Numbered from the stretch's first letter, positions 17,364 through 25,678 are shown. The stretch is 64,000 nucleotides of DNA from Halobacteriovorax sp. JY17 (GCF_002753895.1 NZ_NJER01000004.1:124001-188000); one strand, 5' to 3'. Notes: generated by a model not told the origin, from the letters alone. Made by a program: numbers and translations.

Positions 17364-17843
17364 ATGGATAAGAAAGAGATAGTTAAGGATTTACTTGCTC
17401 AGCTAAACACTGAGCTTGAAAAGGCAAAGGCCGCATATAATACTGCAAAGAATACGACTCAAGATGCAGACAATAAGGCCGAAAGTAAGTGGGATACCAG
17501 AAGTATTGAGGCTGGTTATTTAGCAGGGGCCCAGAAAGTCCGCGTTGATGAGTTAGAAATGGACATCAATGTAATTGAAGAACTTTCTGATAGTGCTCTT
17601 AATAAGAAGCCTACAGTTGGAATTGGCTCTCTTGTTGAAATTAAACATAACGATACAGTGAGAAAATACTTCATTGCTCCAGCTGCAGGCGGATTTATGG
17701 TTAATATTGGAGGAGAAGTTGCCTTGGTAATTTCTGTCTTCTCTCCAATTGGTAACGAGGTACTAGACCTCGTCGATGGAGACTCTTTTGAAGTTGAAAC
17801 TGGTGATAATACTCGTGAATACGAAGTTATTTCTTATACTTAA
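17364..17843 (+). CDS. GreA/GreB-family transcription factor paralogue
   Basis: A 159-residue protein, the length of GreA. The N-terminal half is a predicted coiled-coil hairpin (KEIVKDLLAQLNTELEKAK, then AESKWDTRSIEAGYLAGAQ). The C-terminal half is the Gre FKBP-like domain: VGIGSLVEI, VISVFSPIGNEVLDL and GDSFEVE ending EYEVISY. True GreA rescues backtracked RNA polymerase through acidic residues at the coiled-coil tip. Here the tip region reads TTQDADNKAESKW, so activity is uncertain. ATG 17364 was chosen; an upstream TTG lies inside the previous gene. Confidence 0.75.
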   Translation: MDKKEIVKDLLAQLNTELEKAKAAYNTAKNTTQDADNKAESKWDTRSIEAGYLAGAQKVRVDELEMDINVIEELSDSALNKKPTVGIGSLVEIKHNDTVRKYFIAPAAGGFMVNIGGEVALVISVFSPIGNEVLDLVDGDSFEVETGDNTREYEVISYT

Positions 17844-18571
17844 TAATATAAATTTATATTAAATCCAAATATTGTTTTTGAATCTGTCGATAGGTATGTA
17901 GGTACATTTCTTGAAATAGCAGTCTGTGAATTCGTCCACTTTGTTCTTGTTATTTTTACAAAGAATCCTGGTTTTATATTCTTCTTCCAGTGATAGAGAG
18001 CACCTGTATAAATTCCGCTCTTATAGACCGTCTCTTCATGAAAGTTAATTGGAAAGTAGACTTCATATTGTAGAAAAAAATTTATAAAAGGAGATCCTTT
18101 TCTTAGAAAAATATGAGTGATACCGGGGCGAAGCTTTAAAGTACTTTGACTACTTTCAAAGTTTCTTTCAAGAGTTGTTCTGAATTCTAGAATATTGACA
18201 TCAAATAACTCTCTAAGGCTGACTCCAACCCCCAGAATATTTTCGCCGCGATCACTTGAGTCCTTCCAATGCCAATTAGAATTCTCTACAGTCCAGTCAT
18301 CCAAATGTCTTTGGCCATAAGCTCTTTTAAAATAAGAGGATAGTTTTATATTGTTATGAATCCTAGCTCTAATGCCAAACTGAAATTCCTTCTTTGTTGT
18401 AAGCTCATTTTCTTTTTCAATATTTACTTCTGTCAAAGACTTGAAGATAGAAGAGAATGTATGAAAGTGTCTAAGAGTAAGAGCTGTTCCTGTAGTACTC
18501 TCGTTAGAGGGAATATTTGAAGCTGAAATACTCGAACTTAGAAAAATGAGTAGAAGGAACTTCTTAATCAT
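17840..18571 (-). CDS. Predicted outer-membrane beta-barrel protein
   Basis: A 243-residue protein with signal peptide MIKKFLLLIFLSSSISAS. The rest shows alternating polar/hydrophobic strands with many Arg, Tyr and Phe, including FRTTLERNF, LKLRPGITHIF and YEVYFPINF, and ends in aromatic residues (INLYY), as barrels recognised by BamA often do. It is loosely like DUF2490. ATG 18571 overlaps the FecR stop by 8 bp, so translation is coupled. It is the last gene of the RHH-FecR-barrel operon. Confidence 0.65.
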   Translation of the reverse strand: MIKKFLLLIFLSSSISASNIPSNESTTGTALTLRHFHTFSSIFKSLTEVNIEKENELTTKKEFQFGIRARIHNNIKLSSYFKRAYGQRHLDDWTVENSNWHWKDSSDRGENILGVGVSLRELFDVNILEFRTTLERNFESSQSTLKLRPGITHIFLRKGSPFINFFLQYEVYFPINFHEETVYKSGIYTGALYHWKKNIKPGFFVKITRTKWTNSQTAISRNVPTYLSTDSKTIFGFNINLYY

Positions 18572-19220
18572 ATTCTTGGTCCAGTAAGTCCGTGTAAGCA
18601 TCTCTTATATCAACCTTGTTTTCTAGGTCTCCATTCTTTGAATCAAGCTTCCAGTTAAGGTTCTTTGTCCAAGGAAGAGGCTTTGGCGATGTTACATTCT
18701 TTGTATCTCTTATCTGAACTCCTTCTCCGGCGTTTACTTTTACTGAACTCTTACTTTCTTTTGGAGTGACTATGACTTGTCCTTCATTGACGCACATCCA
18801 AGCATCAAGAGAATCTTTTTTTCCATAACTAACAAAGAACTCTGTTCCACGAACACCGAGGGAAGCATTCTTAGTATTTACAATGAATTTATCATTTTCC
18901 ATGACTTTACTTTTTAGTACATTAAAAAAAGAGCTTCCTTTAAAGATTCCAACCTGAGTCGGTTTCTTATTTCTTACTGAGATAATAATTTTACTTGATT
19001 CATTTAACTTAATTTTTGATCCATCAGTTAAGGAAATAACCGCAAGGGCACTAGGCCCAGTTTCAATTAAGCTTTTATTGATGAAGCGTTGTCCTTTTGT
19101 CGCTTGAACTTGTTTCTTATCTTGTTTAATTTTAACAACACCTTTTACGAAAAGGATTTCTCCAACCTCTTTTGCGCTAATTGATAATGAAAGTAGTAGG
19201 CATAAGATTATTTTAAACAT
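18564..19220 (-). CDS. Periplasmic FecR-domain protein
   Basis: A 218-residue protein with a signal peptide (about residues 1-16) and a FecR domain: VKGVVKIKQDKKQVQATKGQRF, SLTDGSKIKLNESSKI, then NASLGVRGTEFFVSY. The NASLGVRGTEF motif is diagnostic for stand-alone exported FecR proteins. Unlike true FecR it has no N-terminal cytoplasmic part or sigma-factor partner, so it is probably a periplasmic binding or scaffolding protein. It lies 9 bp after the RHH gene and overlaps the barrel gene by 8 bp, a tight three-gene operon. Confidence 0.85.
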   Translation of the reverse strand: MFKIILCLLLSLSISAKEVGEILFVKGVVKIKQDKKQVQATKGQRFINKSLIETGPSALAVISLTDGSKIKLNESSKIIISVRNKKPTQVGIFKGSSFFNVLKSKVMENDKFIVNTKNASLGVRGTEFFVSYGKKDSLDAWMCVNEGQVIVTPKESKSSVKVNAGEGVQIRDTKNVTSPKPLPWTKNLNWKLDSKNGDLENKVDIRDAYTDLLDQEYD

Positions 19221-19229
19221 GGAGAACTC

Positions 19230-19535
19230 CTATTTCTCTAACTCTTCTTTAATACTTTGAAGAGTGTCACTTCTCTTTGAAATAATATCGGTTACAAATT
19301 TCTGCAAGGCTTCTCTTAAGTATGGTTCAAAGTCTTTATCGTTACAATCTGTAGCACTAAATAATTCCATATAAGTTTTATGAGTCTTCTTTGATACAGA
19401 TAATGTAATGGTGTTGGGATTGAGTTGATCCTCGAGAGCTTCACGGATGACTCCGCTAAGTTTTAGGCCTTGCTCCATAATACTTTCATAGTATTCTGTA
19501 GGGATGTGGACATTAACTCTTTTCATTTCACTCAT
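19230..19535 (-). CDS. Ribbon-helix-helix regulator, probably with two RHH repeats
   Basis: A 101-residue protein. Residues 4-38 match RHH_1: a strand KRVNVHIP, helix EYYESIMEQG and LSGVIREALEDQL. Residues 41-85 look like a second copy: strand NTITLSVSKKTHKTYMEL and the helix PYLREALQKFVTDI. A two-repeat RHH protein could act as a single-chain pseudo-dimer. It heads the FecR operon. Its start region and upstream spacer carry repeated TACTCA hexamers, the expected place for an autoregulatory operator. Confidence 0.68.
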   Translation of the reverse strand: MSEMKRVNVHIPTEYYESIMEQGLKLSGVIREALEDQLNPNTITLSVSKKTHKTYMELFSATDCNDKDFEPYLREALQKFVTDIISKRSDTLQSIKEELEK

Positions 19536-19571
19536 ATATTCTCCTGAGTATTTTAGTGATAGTTTTACTCA
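19529..19571. promoter_or_regulatory. Possible RHH operator cluster at the RHH gene start
   Basis: CACTCA (19529-19534), TGAGTA (19545-19550) and TACTCA (19566-19571) lie 16-21 bp apart, overlapping the start codon of the RHH gene. They share the hexamer of the larger array just upstream. Binding here would block translation start or promoter clearance of the FecR operon. Confidence 0.45.
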
Positions 19572-19661
19572 GCTGATATTATAACATACTGAAATTTATA
19601 TATGTGACTTAAAAAGTAGGCAAAAAATTGTAAATTTAAATCTGTAGAAAAATGTAAAAAT

Positions 19662-19726
19662 GACTCATAAGTACTCATTTATACTCAATATGAGTAGAAA
19701 CTATATTTTTTACTCAGTCTTGCTCA
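19662..19726. promoter_or_regulatory. Array of TACTCA hexamers about every 10 bp, candidate RHH operator
   Basis: GACTCA 19662, TACTCA 19672, TACTCA 19682, inverted TGAGTA 19691, TACTCA 19711 and TGCTCA 19721. The hexamers fall on one face of the helix at about one-turn spacing. TACTCA-ATA-TGAGTA (19682-19696) is a perfect palindrome. Phased short repeats are what RHH proteins such as MetJ, Arc and omega bind. The array lies between the RHH operon and a divergent gene and may control both. Confidence 0.62.
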
Positions 19727-19775
19727 CGAATGTGTCATTATGTGTTTAACGAAAGACTAACAAGAGGTGTTGTAA

Positions 19776-20081
19776 ATGAGTCATTTAATCGAAGACATTA
19801 TTCTAACAGAAAATTGCTTAAGGAAGGCGCGTGAATGTGGAATAAGTATCAGGAGGATTTTCGAAGCGATAACTTATGGAACGCCTTGGGTTACTGATCT
19901 AGGAGGTTTAAGTTTCTACTATGGTTCGATAGAAGTCCTAACGTGTTCTAAATTCGAATATGCTATTACCGTCATTGATCACGGGCAAGAGACTACCCAC
20001 CAAATTGCCCTTGAGGATAATGATTTATTTGTCCCCCTAAAGAAGAAGCACTTAAGTTCTGTAGCATGTATGTTGAGTTAA
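19776..20081 (+). CDS. Small protein, possibly DUF4258-like
   Basis: A 101-residue protein. The pattern LTENCLRKARECGISIRRI, a middle GGLSFYYGSIEVL and the strand YAITVID resembles DUF4258, a RelE/BrnT-like fold that usually opens with T-x-H-A-x-x-R and R-G-I-S. Here the opening histidine is Cys and several basic residues are absent, so nuclease activity cannot be assumed. GAGGTG lies six bases before the ATG. It is divergent from the RHH gene across the TACTCA array and ends at a terminator. Confidence 0.6.
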   Translation: MSHLIEDIILTENCLRKARECGISIRRIFEAITYGTPWVTDLGGLSFYYGSIEVLTCSKFEYAITVIDHGQETTHQIALEDNDLFVPLKKKHLSSVACMLS

Positions 20082-20093
20082 AAGTGTAAAGAG

Positions 20094-20131
20094 CCCGCTA
20101 GGAATAAGGATTGTTCTTAGCGGGAATTTTT
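20094..20131 (+). terminator. Terminator between the small DUF4258-like gene and urocanate hydratase
   Basis: Stem CCCGCTAGGAA / TTCTTAGCGGG (11 bp with one G-U pair), 9-nt loop, followed by AATTTTTATTT. It serves the plus-strand gene and may also stop minus-strand transcripts. Confidence 0.82.
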
Positions 20132-20133
20132 AT

Positions 20134-22131
20134 TTAAAAAAGGTTTTCATCAACTAGATTTGGCAATGTTACTTTTAGAAGAGGTTCTTTTTCCATGGCC
20201 CTCTTTATTGCAAAAGTTGCACCTTCATTTCTGGCCCAACTTCTTCTATTAATTCCATTATTCACATCCCAGAAAAGCATAGATCTAATTCTTTGATCAC
20301 ATTCAACTGAACCGTCTATTACCATTCCAAAACCTCCATTAACAACTTCTCCCCATCCAACACCGCCGCCATTATGTAGAGAAACCCAAGTGGCACCTCT
20401 GAATGAATCGCCAACGAAGTTCTGTACTGCCATATCTGCAGTAAAGCTTGAGCCATCATAAATATTAGAAGTTTCTCTATAAGGAGAGTCAGTTCCCGAA
20501 ACATCGTGATGATCGCGACCTAGAACAATAGGTGCTTTTATAATTCCCTCTCTAATTGCTTTATTAAAGGCCAAAGCAATTTCTATTCTTCCATCACTAT
20601 CGGCGTAGAGGATTCTTGCCTTTGATCCGACAACAAGTTTATTTTCTCTTGCACCTTCTATCCACGTTATATTATCTTGCATCTGCTGCTGAATTTCCTT
20701 GGGAGATTCTTGCATTAATTTCTTTAGAACTTCACAAGCAATTTGATCTGTCTTATCTAGATCTTCTTGAAGGGAACTCGTACATACCCATCTGAATGGT
20801 CCAAATCCGTAATCAAAACACATTGGTCCCATAATGTCTTGAACGTAGCTTGGATACTTGAAATCTCCCTTCTCATTTAAAATATCTGCGCCGGCCCTGC
20901 TGGCTTCAAGAAGAAAAGCATTTCCATAATCAAAGAAGTACATTCCTTTTGCGACTAGTTTATTGATGACATTGACGTGTCTTCTAAGAGTTTCTTGAAC
21001 TAGTTCTTTAAATTTTTCTGGCTGATTGGCCATTAAATCATTTGATTCTTCAAAGCTGATATCGGCAGGATAGTAACCACCGGCCCAAGGATTGTGAAGA
21101 GAAGTCTGATCAGAACCTAGTTCAACATGAATATTTTCTTCTTCTAATTTCTCCCATAGGTTTACGATATTTCCTTGGTAGGCAATAGAGACAACTTCTT
21201 TTTTCTCTTTAGCTTCTTTCACTCTTTGGGCAAGTTTATCAAGGTCAGTAAAAACTTCGTCGACCCATCCTTGTTCAAAGCGCGTTTGAACTGCTTTCGC
21301 GTTTACTTCAGCAACTAGTCCAATACATCCAGCAATAACTGCAGCTTTTGGCTGAGCACCACTCATACCGCCAAGCCCTGCAGTAACGAATAATTTTCCA
21401 GCAAGATTTGTTTCACCGTTACTTATTTTTCTTCCTGCATTTAAAACTGTGATTGTAGTTCCGTGAACGATTCCTTGCGGGCCAATATACATAAATGATC
21501 CAGCAGTCATCTGTCCGTATTGAGTGACTCCGAGAGCATTAAATTTTTCCCAGTCATCAGGTCTAGAGTAATTAGGAATCATCATTCCATTAGTTACGAT
21601 TACTCTGGGGGCTCCACTATGTGAAGGGAAGAGTCCTGCTGGGTGACCGGAATAGAGAGCAAGTGTCTGTTCATCTGTCATAGTGGCAAGGTACTTCATC
21701 GTTAGAAGATATTGCGCCCAGTTTTGAAAGACCGCTCCATTTCCACCATAGGTAATTAATTCGTGTGGATGTTGAGCAACTGCGTAGTCAAGGTTATTGG
21801 AAAGCATAAGCATTATGGCCGCAGCTTGCTTCGACTTATGTGGGTAATCTTCAATTGAGCGTGCAAATATTTTATAATCTGGTCTGAATCTATACATATA
21901 GATTCGCCCGTAAGTATCAAGTTCTTCTTTAAATTCAGAGATAAGTTCGGCGTGAAATTTCTTATCAAAGTATCTAAGAGCATTTTTTAGAGCGAGCTTT
22001 TTCTCGTCAGCATTTAGAATATCTTTTCTCTTAGGAGCGTGATTAATGTCTATTTCATAGGATTTCTTTGGAGGGAGTTCACTAGGAATTCCTTCTAAAA
22101 TTTTGTTTTGAAACTCTTGAGTACTCATCAT
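20134..22131 (-). CDS. hutU: Urocanate hydratase, long form
   Basis: A 665-residue urocanase with the NAD-binding region YGGNGAVFQNWAQYL, the GAPRVIVTNG segment, the GLGGMSGAQ loop and the active-site region GRDHHDVSGTDSPYRET followed by NGGGVGWGEV. It adds water to urocanate to give imidazolonepropionate in histidine breakdown. Typical bacterial HutU is about 555 residues; this one belongs to the longer class also seen in animals and some bacteria. No other hut gene is in the window, so the pathway is dispersed. The start is one of two adjacent ATGs. Confidence 0.93.
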   Translation of the reverse strand: MMSTQEFQNKILEGIPSELPPKKSYEIDINHAPKRKDILNADEKKLALKNALRYFDKKFHAELISEFKEELDTYGRIYMYRFRPDYKIFARSIEDYPHKSKQAAAIMLMLSNNLDYAVAQHPHELITYGGNGAVFQNWAQYLLTMKYLATMTDEQTLALYSGHPAGLFPSHSGAPRVIVTNGMMIPNYSRPDDWEKFNALGVTQYGQMTAGSFMYIGPQGIVHGTTITVLNAGRKISNGETNLAGKLFVTAGLGGMSGAQPKAAVIAGCIGLVAEVNAKAVQTRFEQGWVDEVFTDLDKLAQRVKEAKEKKEVVSIAYQGNIVNLWEKLEEENIHVELGSDQTSLHNPWAGGYYPADISFEESNDLMANQPEKFKELVQETLRRHVNVINKLVAKGMYFFDYGNAFLLEASRAGADILNEKGDFKYPSYVQDIMGPMCFDYGFGPFRWVCTSSLQEDLDKTDQIACEVLKKLMQESPKEIQQQMQDNITWIEGARENKLVVGSKARILYADSDGRIEIALAFNKAIREGIIKAPIVLGRDHHDVSGTDSPYRETSNIYDGSSFTADMAVQNFVGDSFRGATWVSLHNGGGVGWGEVVNGGFGMVIDGSVECDQRIRSMLFWDVNNGINRRSWARNEGATFAIKRAMEKEPLLKVTLPNLVDENLF

Positions 22132-22200
22132 ATTACTTGTCCTTCATTCATCACTAAAATTTGGACAACAATAACGTTAAATAGCTAATTTTTCTAGAGA

Positions 22201-22229
22201 TAACAAAAGGTGCGTGGCACCTTTTGTTA
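22201..22229 (-). terminator. Terminator hairpin after the Dsb operon
   Basis: A perfect 13-bp stem (TAACAAAAGGTGC / GCACCTTTTGTTA) with a 3-nt loop lies 29 bp past the stop of the DsbA-like gene. The T-rich arm on the minus strand makes termination of the Dsb operon likely. Confidence 0.72.
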
Positions 22230-22257
22230 TGAGATATGCGTTAAGAGACTGTTTATT

Positions 22258-22899
22258 CTAGAGGTGTTCTTTGATTTGATCCTCTAATTGCTGGTAACCA
22301 AATTCTCTTAAAGGTTTTCCGTTGATAAAGAATGTTGGTGTGGCCCTTACTCCAAGCTCTCTAGCATCGGCAAAATCTTGTTCAATAATTTTTGCGTAGG
22401 CCGGATCTTGGTAGTCTTTTTTTACTTGATCAACATCAAGTCCAACCATTGGTAGATAATTCCAGATAAGTTCTGGGCTTGGATTATGGTGATTTCCCCA
22501 TGCAGGTTGATTCTTAAAAAGAATTTCTAATGTCTCCCAATACTTTCCTTGTTTTTTAGCTGACTCTAAAATTGCAATTGCAAATTTTGAGTTCCCATGA
22601 AAAGGAACGTAGCGAATCGTGAGTTGAATCTTTCCTTCGTATTTCTTCATAAGATTTTTTACAAACGGAAAGAACATTCTACAACTTTCACACTCTGGGT
22701 CCATGAACTCAACTAATTGTACTGGAGCATCCGAAGGTCCCATCTGAGGAGAGTGAGCTCTAATAAATAGGCTCTCTTTTTCTTTTGCAACCATTTCATC
22801 TTTCGCCGCTTGATTACTATTATATAAGTAAGTGGCAACGATAAATCCAATGATAACGACTACCGAAGTAATAAGAACTGTTACTTTCTGCTTATTCAT
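22258..22899 (-). CDS. Membrane-anchored DsbA-family thiol oxidoreductase
   Basis: A 213-residue protein with an N-terminal membrane anchor (residues 7-26) and a thioredoxin-like domain of the Thioredoxin_4/DsbA type. The redox motif is CESC (Cys70, Cys73) after EFMDPE. The cis-Pro loop is VRATPTFFING. It should oxidise or shuffle disulfides of exported proteins. Its ATG overlaps the stop of the upstream dsbB-like gene by 4 bp (ATGA). Together the two form a complete oxidation pair, as in BdbD/BdbC of Bacillus. Confidence 0.87.
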   Translation of the reverse strand: MNKQKVTVLITSVVVIIGFIVATYLYNSNQAAKDEMVAKEKESLFIRAHSPQMGPSDAPVQLVEFMDPECESCRMFFPFVKNLMKKYEGKIQLTIRYVPFHGNSKFAIAILESAKKQGKYWETLEILFKNQPAWGNHHNPSPELIWNYLPMVGLDVDQVKKDYQDPAYAKIIEQDFADARELGVRATPTFFINGKPLREFGYQQLEDQIKEHL

Positions 22900-23330
22900 T
22901 TAAGGTATCTCCTATAGAAAATTGTAAGAATAATAAGTATTAAACTAAATGCAATGAAAGAGAGCATAGGAATTGTTATAAATCCTAGCCAGTTTATCCA
23001 GATATCAGCGCAGGATACGCCCTCCCTACATGGAGTCGCACTTTCTGGAACAATTCCGTAGTGGAGAAGATTGTGATAGAGGGCCGTAAGCCATCCCAGA
23101 ATTGCAAGGGGAAGAGAGTATTTAAATGCGCTTGCATCCAGATTAATTAGACTGACGACAAAGAAGATTACAAGAGGATACATGAAGATTCTCTGATACC
23201 AACAAAGTTCACAAGGAGGAAATCCCATCACTTGGCTAAAGAATAAGCTTCCTGCTGTTGCGACAAAGGCCACAACCCAGCACATAAATAGTAAGTACCA
23301 AGCACTTTGGTTTTCTTTTAAATTAATCAT
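22896..23330 (-). CDS. dsbB: DsbB-family disulfide bond formation protein (BdbC type)
   Basis: A 144-residue quinone-linked membrane oxidase with four helices. The first periplasmic loop has PPCELCWYQR (Cys40, Cys43) and the second has TPCREGVSCAD, giving the two redox pairs. It reoxidises the DsbA-like protein encoded next to it and passes electrons to quinones. The ATG at 23330 follows GGAGGT; the frame extends four codons upstream. It is the first gene of the pair. Confidence 0.9.
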   Translation of the reverse strand: MINLKENQSAWYLLFMCWVVAFVATAGSLFFSQVMGFPPCELCWYQRIFMYPLVIFFVVSLINLDASAFKYSLPLAILGWLTALYHNLLHYGIVPESATPCREGVSCADIWINWLGFITIPMLSFIAFSLILIILTIFYRRYLK

Positions 23331-23397
23331 AACTACCTCCATAAAAAGATAGCACGCTTAACTATTTGTGTAAAAATATTTGAGTTGTACAAGAGTG

Positions 23398-23421
23398 CTC
23401 GGAGCACAGATGCGCTCCGAG
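23398..23421 (-). terminator. Hairpin 3' of the carboxypeptidase gene
   Basis: GC-rich arms CTCGGAGC / GCTCCGAG around an 8-nt loop lie 10 bp past the stop codon. The tail is only moderately T-rich (CACTCTTG), so this may be a weak or factor-aided terminator. Confidence 0.5.
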
Positions 23422-23430
23422 AGTAGTTTA

Positions 23431-24822
23431 TTAAAATGTAAGTGGAAGACGGGCCGAGCCTAGCTCCATACTCTTAGTTGAAATGGAGTTTCTTCCTTTG
23501 AGTAAAGTAAATGTGTACTTACCTTCATTTAGAACAATATGATACGAGCCATCCGGGTTAACTTTATAGCTTTGGAAAATTTTCCCATTACTATCTTTAA
23601 CTTCAATTTGATAGTTTGCCGGATTAGGGTAAGTCTCATCTAAGCGCCCCTTAACTCCAGTTGCTGTCATTTTATCTAAAAGAGTCATCCATGCCGCTTT
23701 ATTTCTTTCAACAGTCTTATCTCTCCACTTTGAATAACTAGGTTGAAAACCTTCTGATCTACTATTGACTTCAATGACGTAAGGAATAACTTGGTAAGCA
23801 TTGTACATCCAGTCGATATCAGATCCATCAACAGAGTAGAGTAGTTCCCAGGCTGTTCCCGCTTCATAATCGATACTCTTACCAATTTCTTTTCCAATTC
23901 TTTCAACAACTTCTTTAGTTTGAGTTCTTGAACCGTTACATCCCATTGGGTAGATAATAATTTCACTATATGCGTGGTAGCTAATATTAAAAACAGGTCT
24001 GATATCTTTGACTAGATTCATAAGCGCTTGTGCTTCAGGTTCAGATCCTGCGCTTGGTCCTCTATATGTACTAGACCATGTCCAACCGCTTGAACCGTTA
24101 CAAGTTCCCCATAGGTGAGGGTAGTTTCTGTTGATATCTACACCGTGACCATAGTTTGTATTCTTTCTCCACATACTTGATCCACTCCAAACTTTAGCGT
24201 TTCCATCAACGTTTAGCATTGGGACAATCCAGATCTCATTTGAGTCGACATAGCTTTTAATTTTTAAATCACTCTCATACTTTGTGATAAGTGTTTCAAT
24301 AATATCTAAACCAACTTCAGGAGACATAACTTCTCTTGCATGGTGCATACTGTTGAAGAGGACTGCTGATTCTGATGTTTCTCTTGTCGAAACATTATCT
24401 GAAATTTTAAGTGCGTAAATATTTCTTCCCTCAGATGACTGTCCAATTACAAATACCTTTGCGATATCAGAGTGAGATCTCTCCCATTCTTTTAAAATGG
24501 ATTCAATTTCGCTTGGGGATTTGTACTCTTCATCGACCGCTTTCATCGCTTTATTTGATTTATTTAGAATGATATTGAAGTCCATCTCTTGCAAGACTTT
24601 GAATTGTTCTGTTGTAACAAATACATCGGCAATACTATTTCTCTTATCAATACCTGTTACATCTAGATCTAATGATTGAAGCTTCTTCATCCCTTTAGTG
24701 TAGTTATCTAATTTTATAGATAGATAAATACTTCTGTCTGTTTCTTGAAATTTATGAGAATGGGCAAAGCTTGTTTGTGCAAATGATACGAGTAGTACCA
24801 ATGCTAGAAAATTCTTTAACAT
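23431..24822 (-). CDS. Secreted zinc carboxypeptidase (M14)
   Basis: A 463-residue exported metallopeptidase. Signal peptide about residues 1-20. A pro-region of about 100 residues is followed by the M14 catalytic domain: zinc ligands His161 and Glu164 in HARE, the third ligand in SYHAYSE, substrate-binding DINRNYPHLWG and the catalytic Glu in YVIEVNSRSEG. A C-terminal beta domain of about 75 residues follows. Expected role: trimming C-terminal residues from peptides outside the cytoplasm, useful to a predator or protein scavenger. It is a single gene. Confidence 0.9.
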   Translation of the reverse strand: MLKNFLALVLLVSFAQTSFAHSHKFQETDRSIYLSIKLDNYTKGMKKLQSLDLDVTGIDKRNSIADVFVTTEQFKVLQEMDFNIILNKSNKAMKAVDEEYKSPSEIESILKEWERSHSDIAKVFVIGQSSEGRNIYALKISDNVSTRETSESAVLFNSMHHAREVMSPEVGLDIIETLITKYESDLKIKSYVDSNEIWIVPMLNVDGNAKVWSGSSMWRKNTNYGHGVDINRNYPHLWGTCNGSSGWTWSSTYRGPSAGSEPEAQALMNLVKDIRPVFNISYHAYSEIIIYPMGCNGSRTQTKEVVERIGKEIGKSIDYEAGTAWELLYSVDGSDIDWMYNAYQVIPYVIEVNSRSEGFQPSYSKWRDKTVERNKAAWMTLLDKMTATGVKGRLDETYPNPANYQIEVKDSNGKIFQSYKVNPDGSYHIVLNEGKYTFTLLKGRNSISTKSMELGSARLPLTF

Positions 24823-24978
24823 ATATGTTCCTCCTGAACTTAAAAATTATCTTATTATGTTCTTTTTAAAATGATTGAACAATTAATGTCATTTTATATT
24901 AGATAAACCGACCGTTTTAGTTTGCGCAGTTAGTTTTAGTTAGTTGCTAAGTCCGAAGGATTGGTATTTCATTAAAGA

Positions 24979-25653
24979 ATGAAAAAACTACTAATATTTA
25001 TGATATTCCTATCTTTCAACAGCTACGCTTATAACTGTGAATCGAAAATAGACTTCCTAGAGTCTATTCAAGTTCAACAGGGGCATTGGCAACAGACAGA
25101 TACTTGCTTTATAAGTATTTCCTCTAGAAAGCACTACAATATGGAGTATCGAAACTTCTTGATAACTTCGAGAGGGAAAATTCAGATATTTAATTCCTTT
25201 GGAGAAGGACCATCTAGTACACATACTGGAGCTAGGGAGTTTCACCTCTTTCCAAGAAATGGAAGAGTTGGATACGAGATTTTAGAGGATAGAGTGAATA
25301 TTACACTGGCAAGTGGTGATATTTTTAGTTTTGATATTGAAACTGCGGAGCCTTTAGAGCTTGGTGGAGGAGAATTTTCCCTAGACCCATTAGTTAATAG
25401 GGAGAATCAAGGTGGGTTTGAGGTTACAAAGTTCTCTGGTCTACTTCTTGATTCAGGATTTAAGATGGGAATGTCTCCTACGTGGTATTTAGATAGAAGT
25501 TCAACTTTTAAAGACGCTTTTGGTCATACATGCACTGTGAGAAATAGAGATTTATTCGATAAGAAGAGTGATGAAATATTTTGGATTCATGAAGAGGATA
25601 AGCAGCTGTATAATTATTTACAAAAGAGATGCCCATCGCTAACCTTAAAGTAA
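24979..25653 (+). CDS. Secreted protein of unknown function
   Basis: A 224-residue protein with signal peptide MKKLLIFMIFLSFNSYAY. Four cysteines (near the mature N terminus, NCESK and DTCFIS, and near the C terminus, HTCTV and RCPS) could form two disulfides. A Gly-rich middle (FNSFGEGPSSTHTGAREF) and short strands suggest a beta fold. It is followed 25 bp later by a parvulin gene and then yecM and acs on the same strand. No family was recognised. Confidence 0.62.
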   Translation: MKKLLIFMIFLSFNSYAYNCESKIDFLESIQVQQGHWQQTDTCFISISSRKHYNMEYRNFLITSRGKIQIFNSFGEGPSSTHTGAREFHLFPRNGRVGYEILEDRVNITLASGDIFSFDIETAEPLELGGGEFSLDPLVNRENQGGFEVTKFSGLLLDSGFKMGMSPTWYLDRSSTFKDAFGHTCTVRNRDLFDKKSDEIFWIHEEDKQLYNYLQKRCPSLTLK

Positions 25654-25678
25654 GCAATTTTACTTAAAGGAAAACACT

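Noticed and set aside
19662-19726. The TACTCA repeats as a CRISPR array or iteron origin
   Set aside because: The units are only 6 bp with 4-bp spacers, far too short for CRISPR. No dnaA, rep gene or AT-rich unwinding element is adjacent that would suggest an origin.
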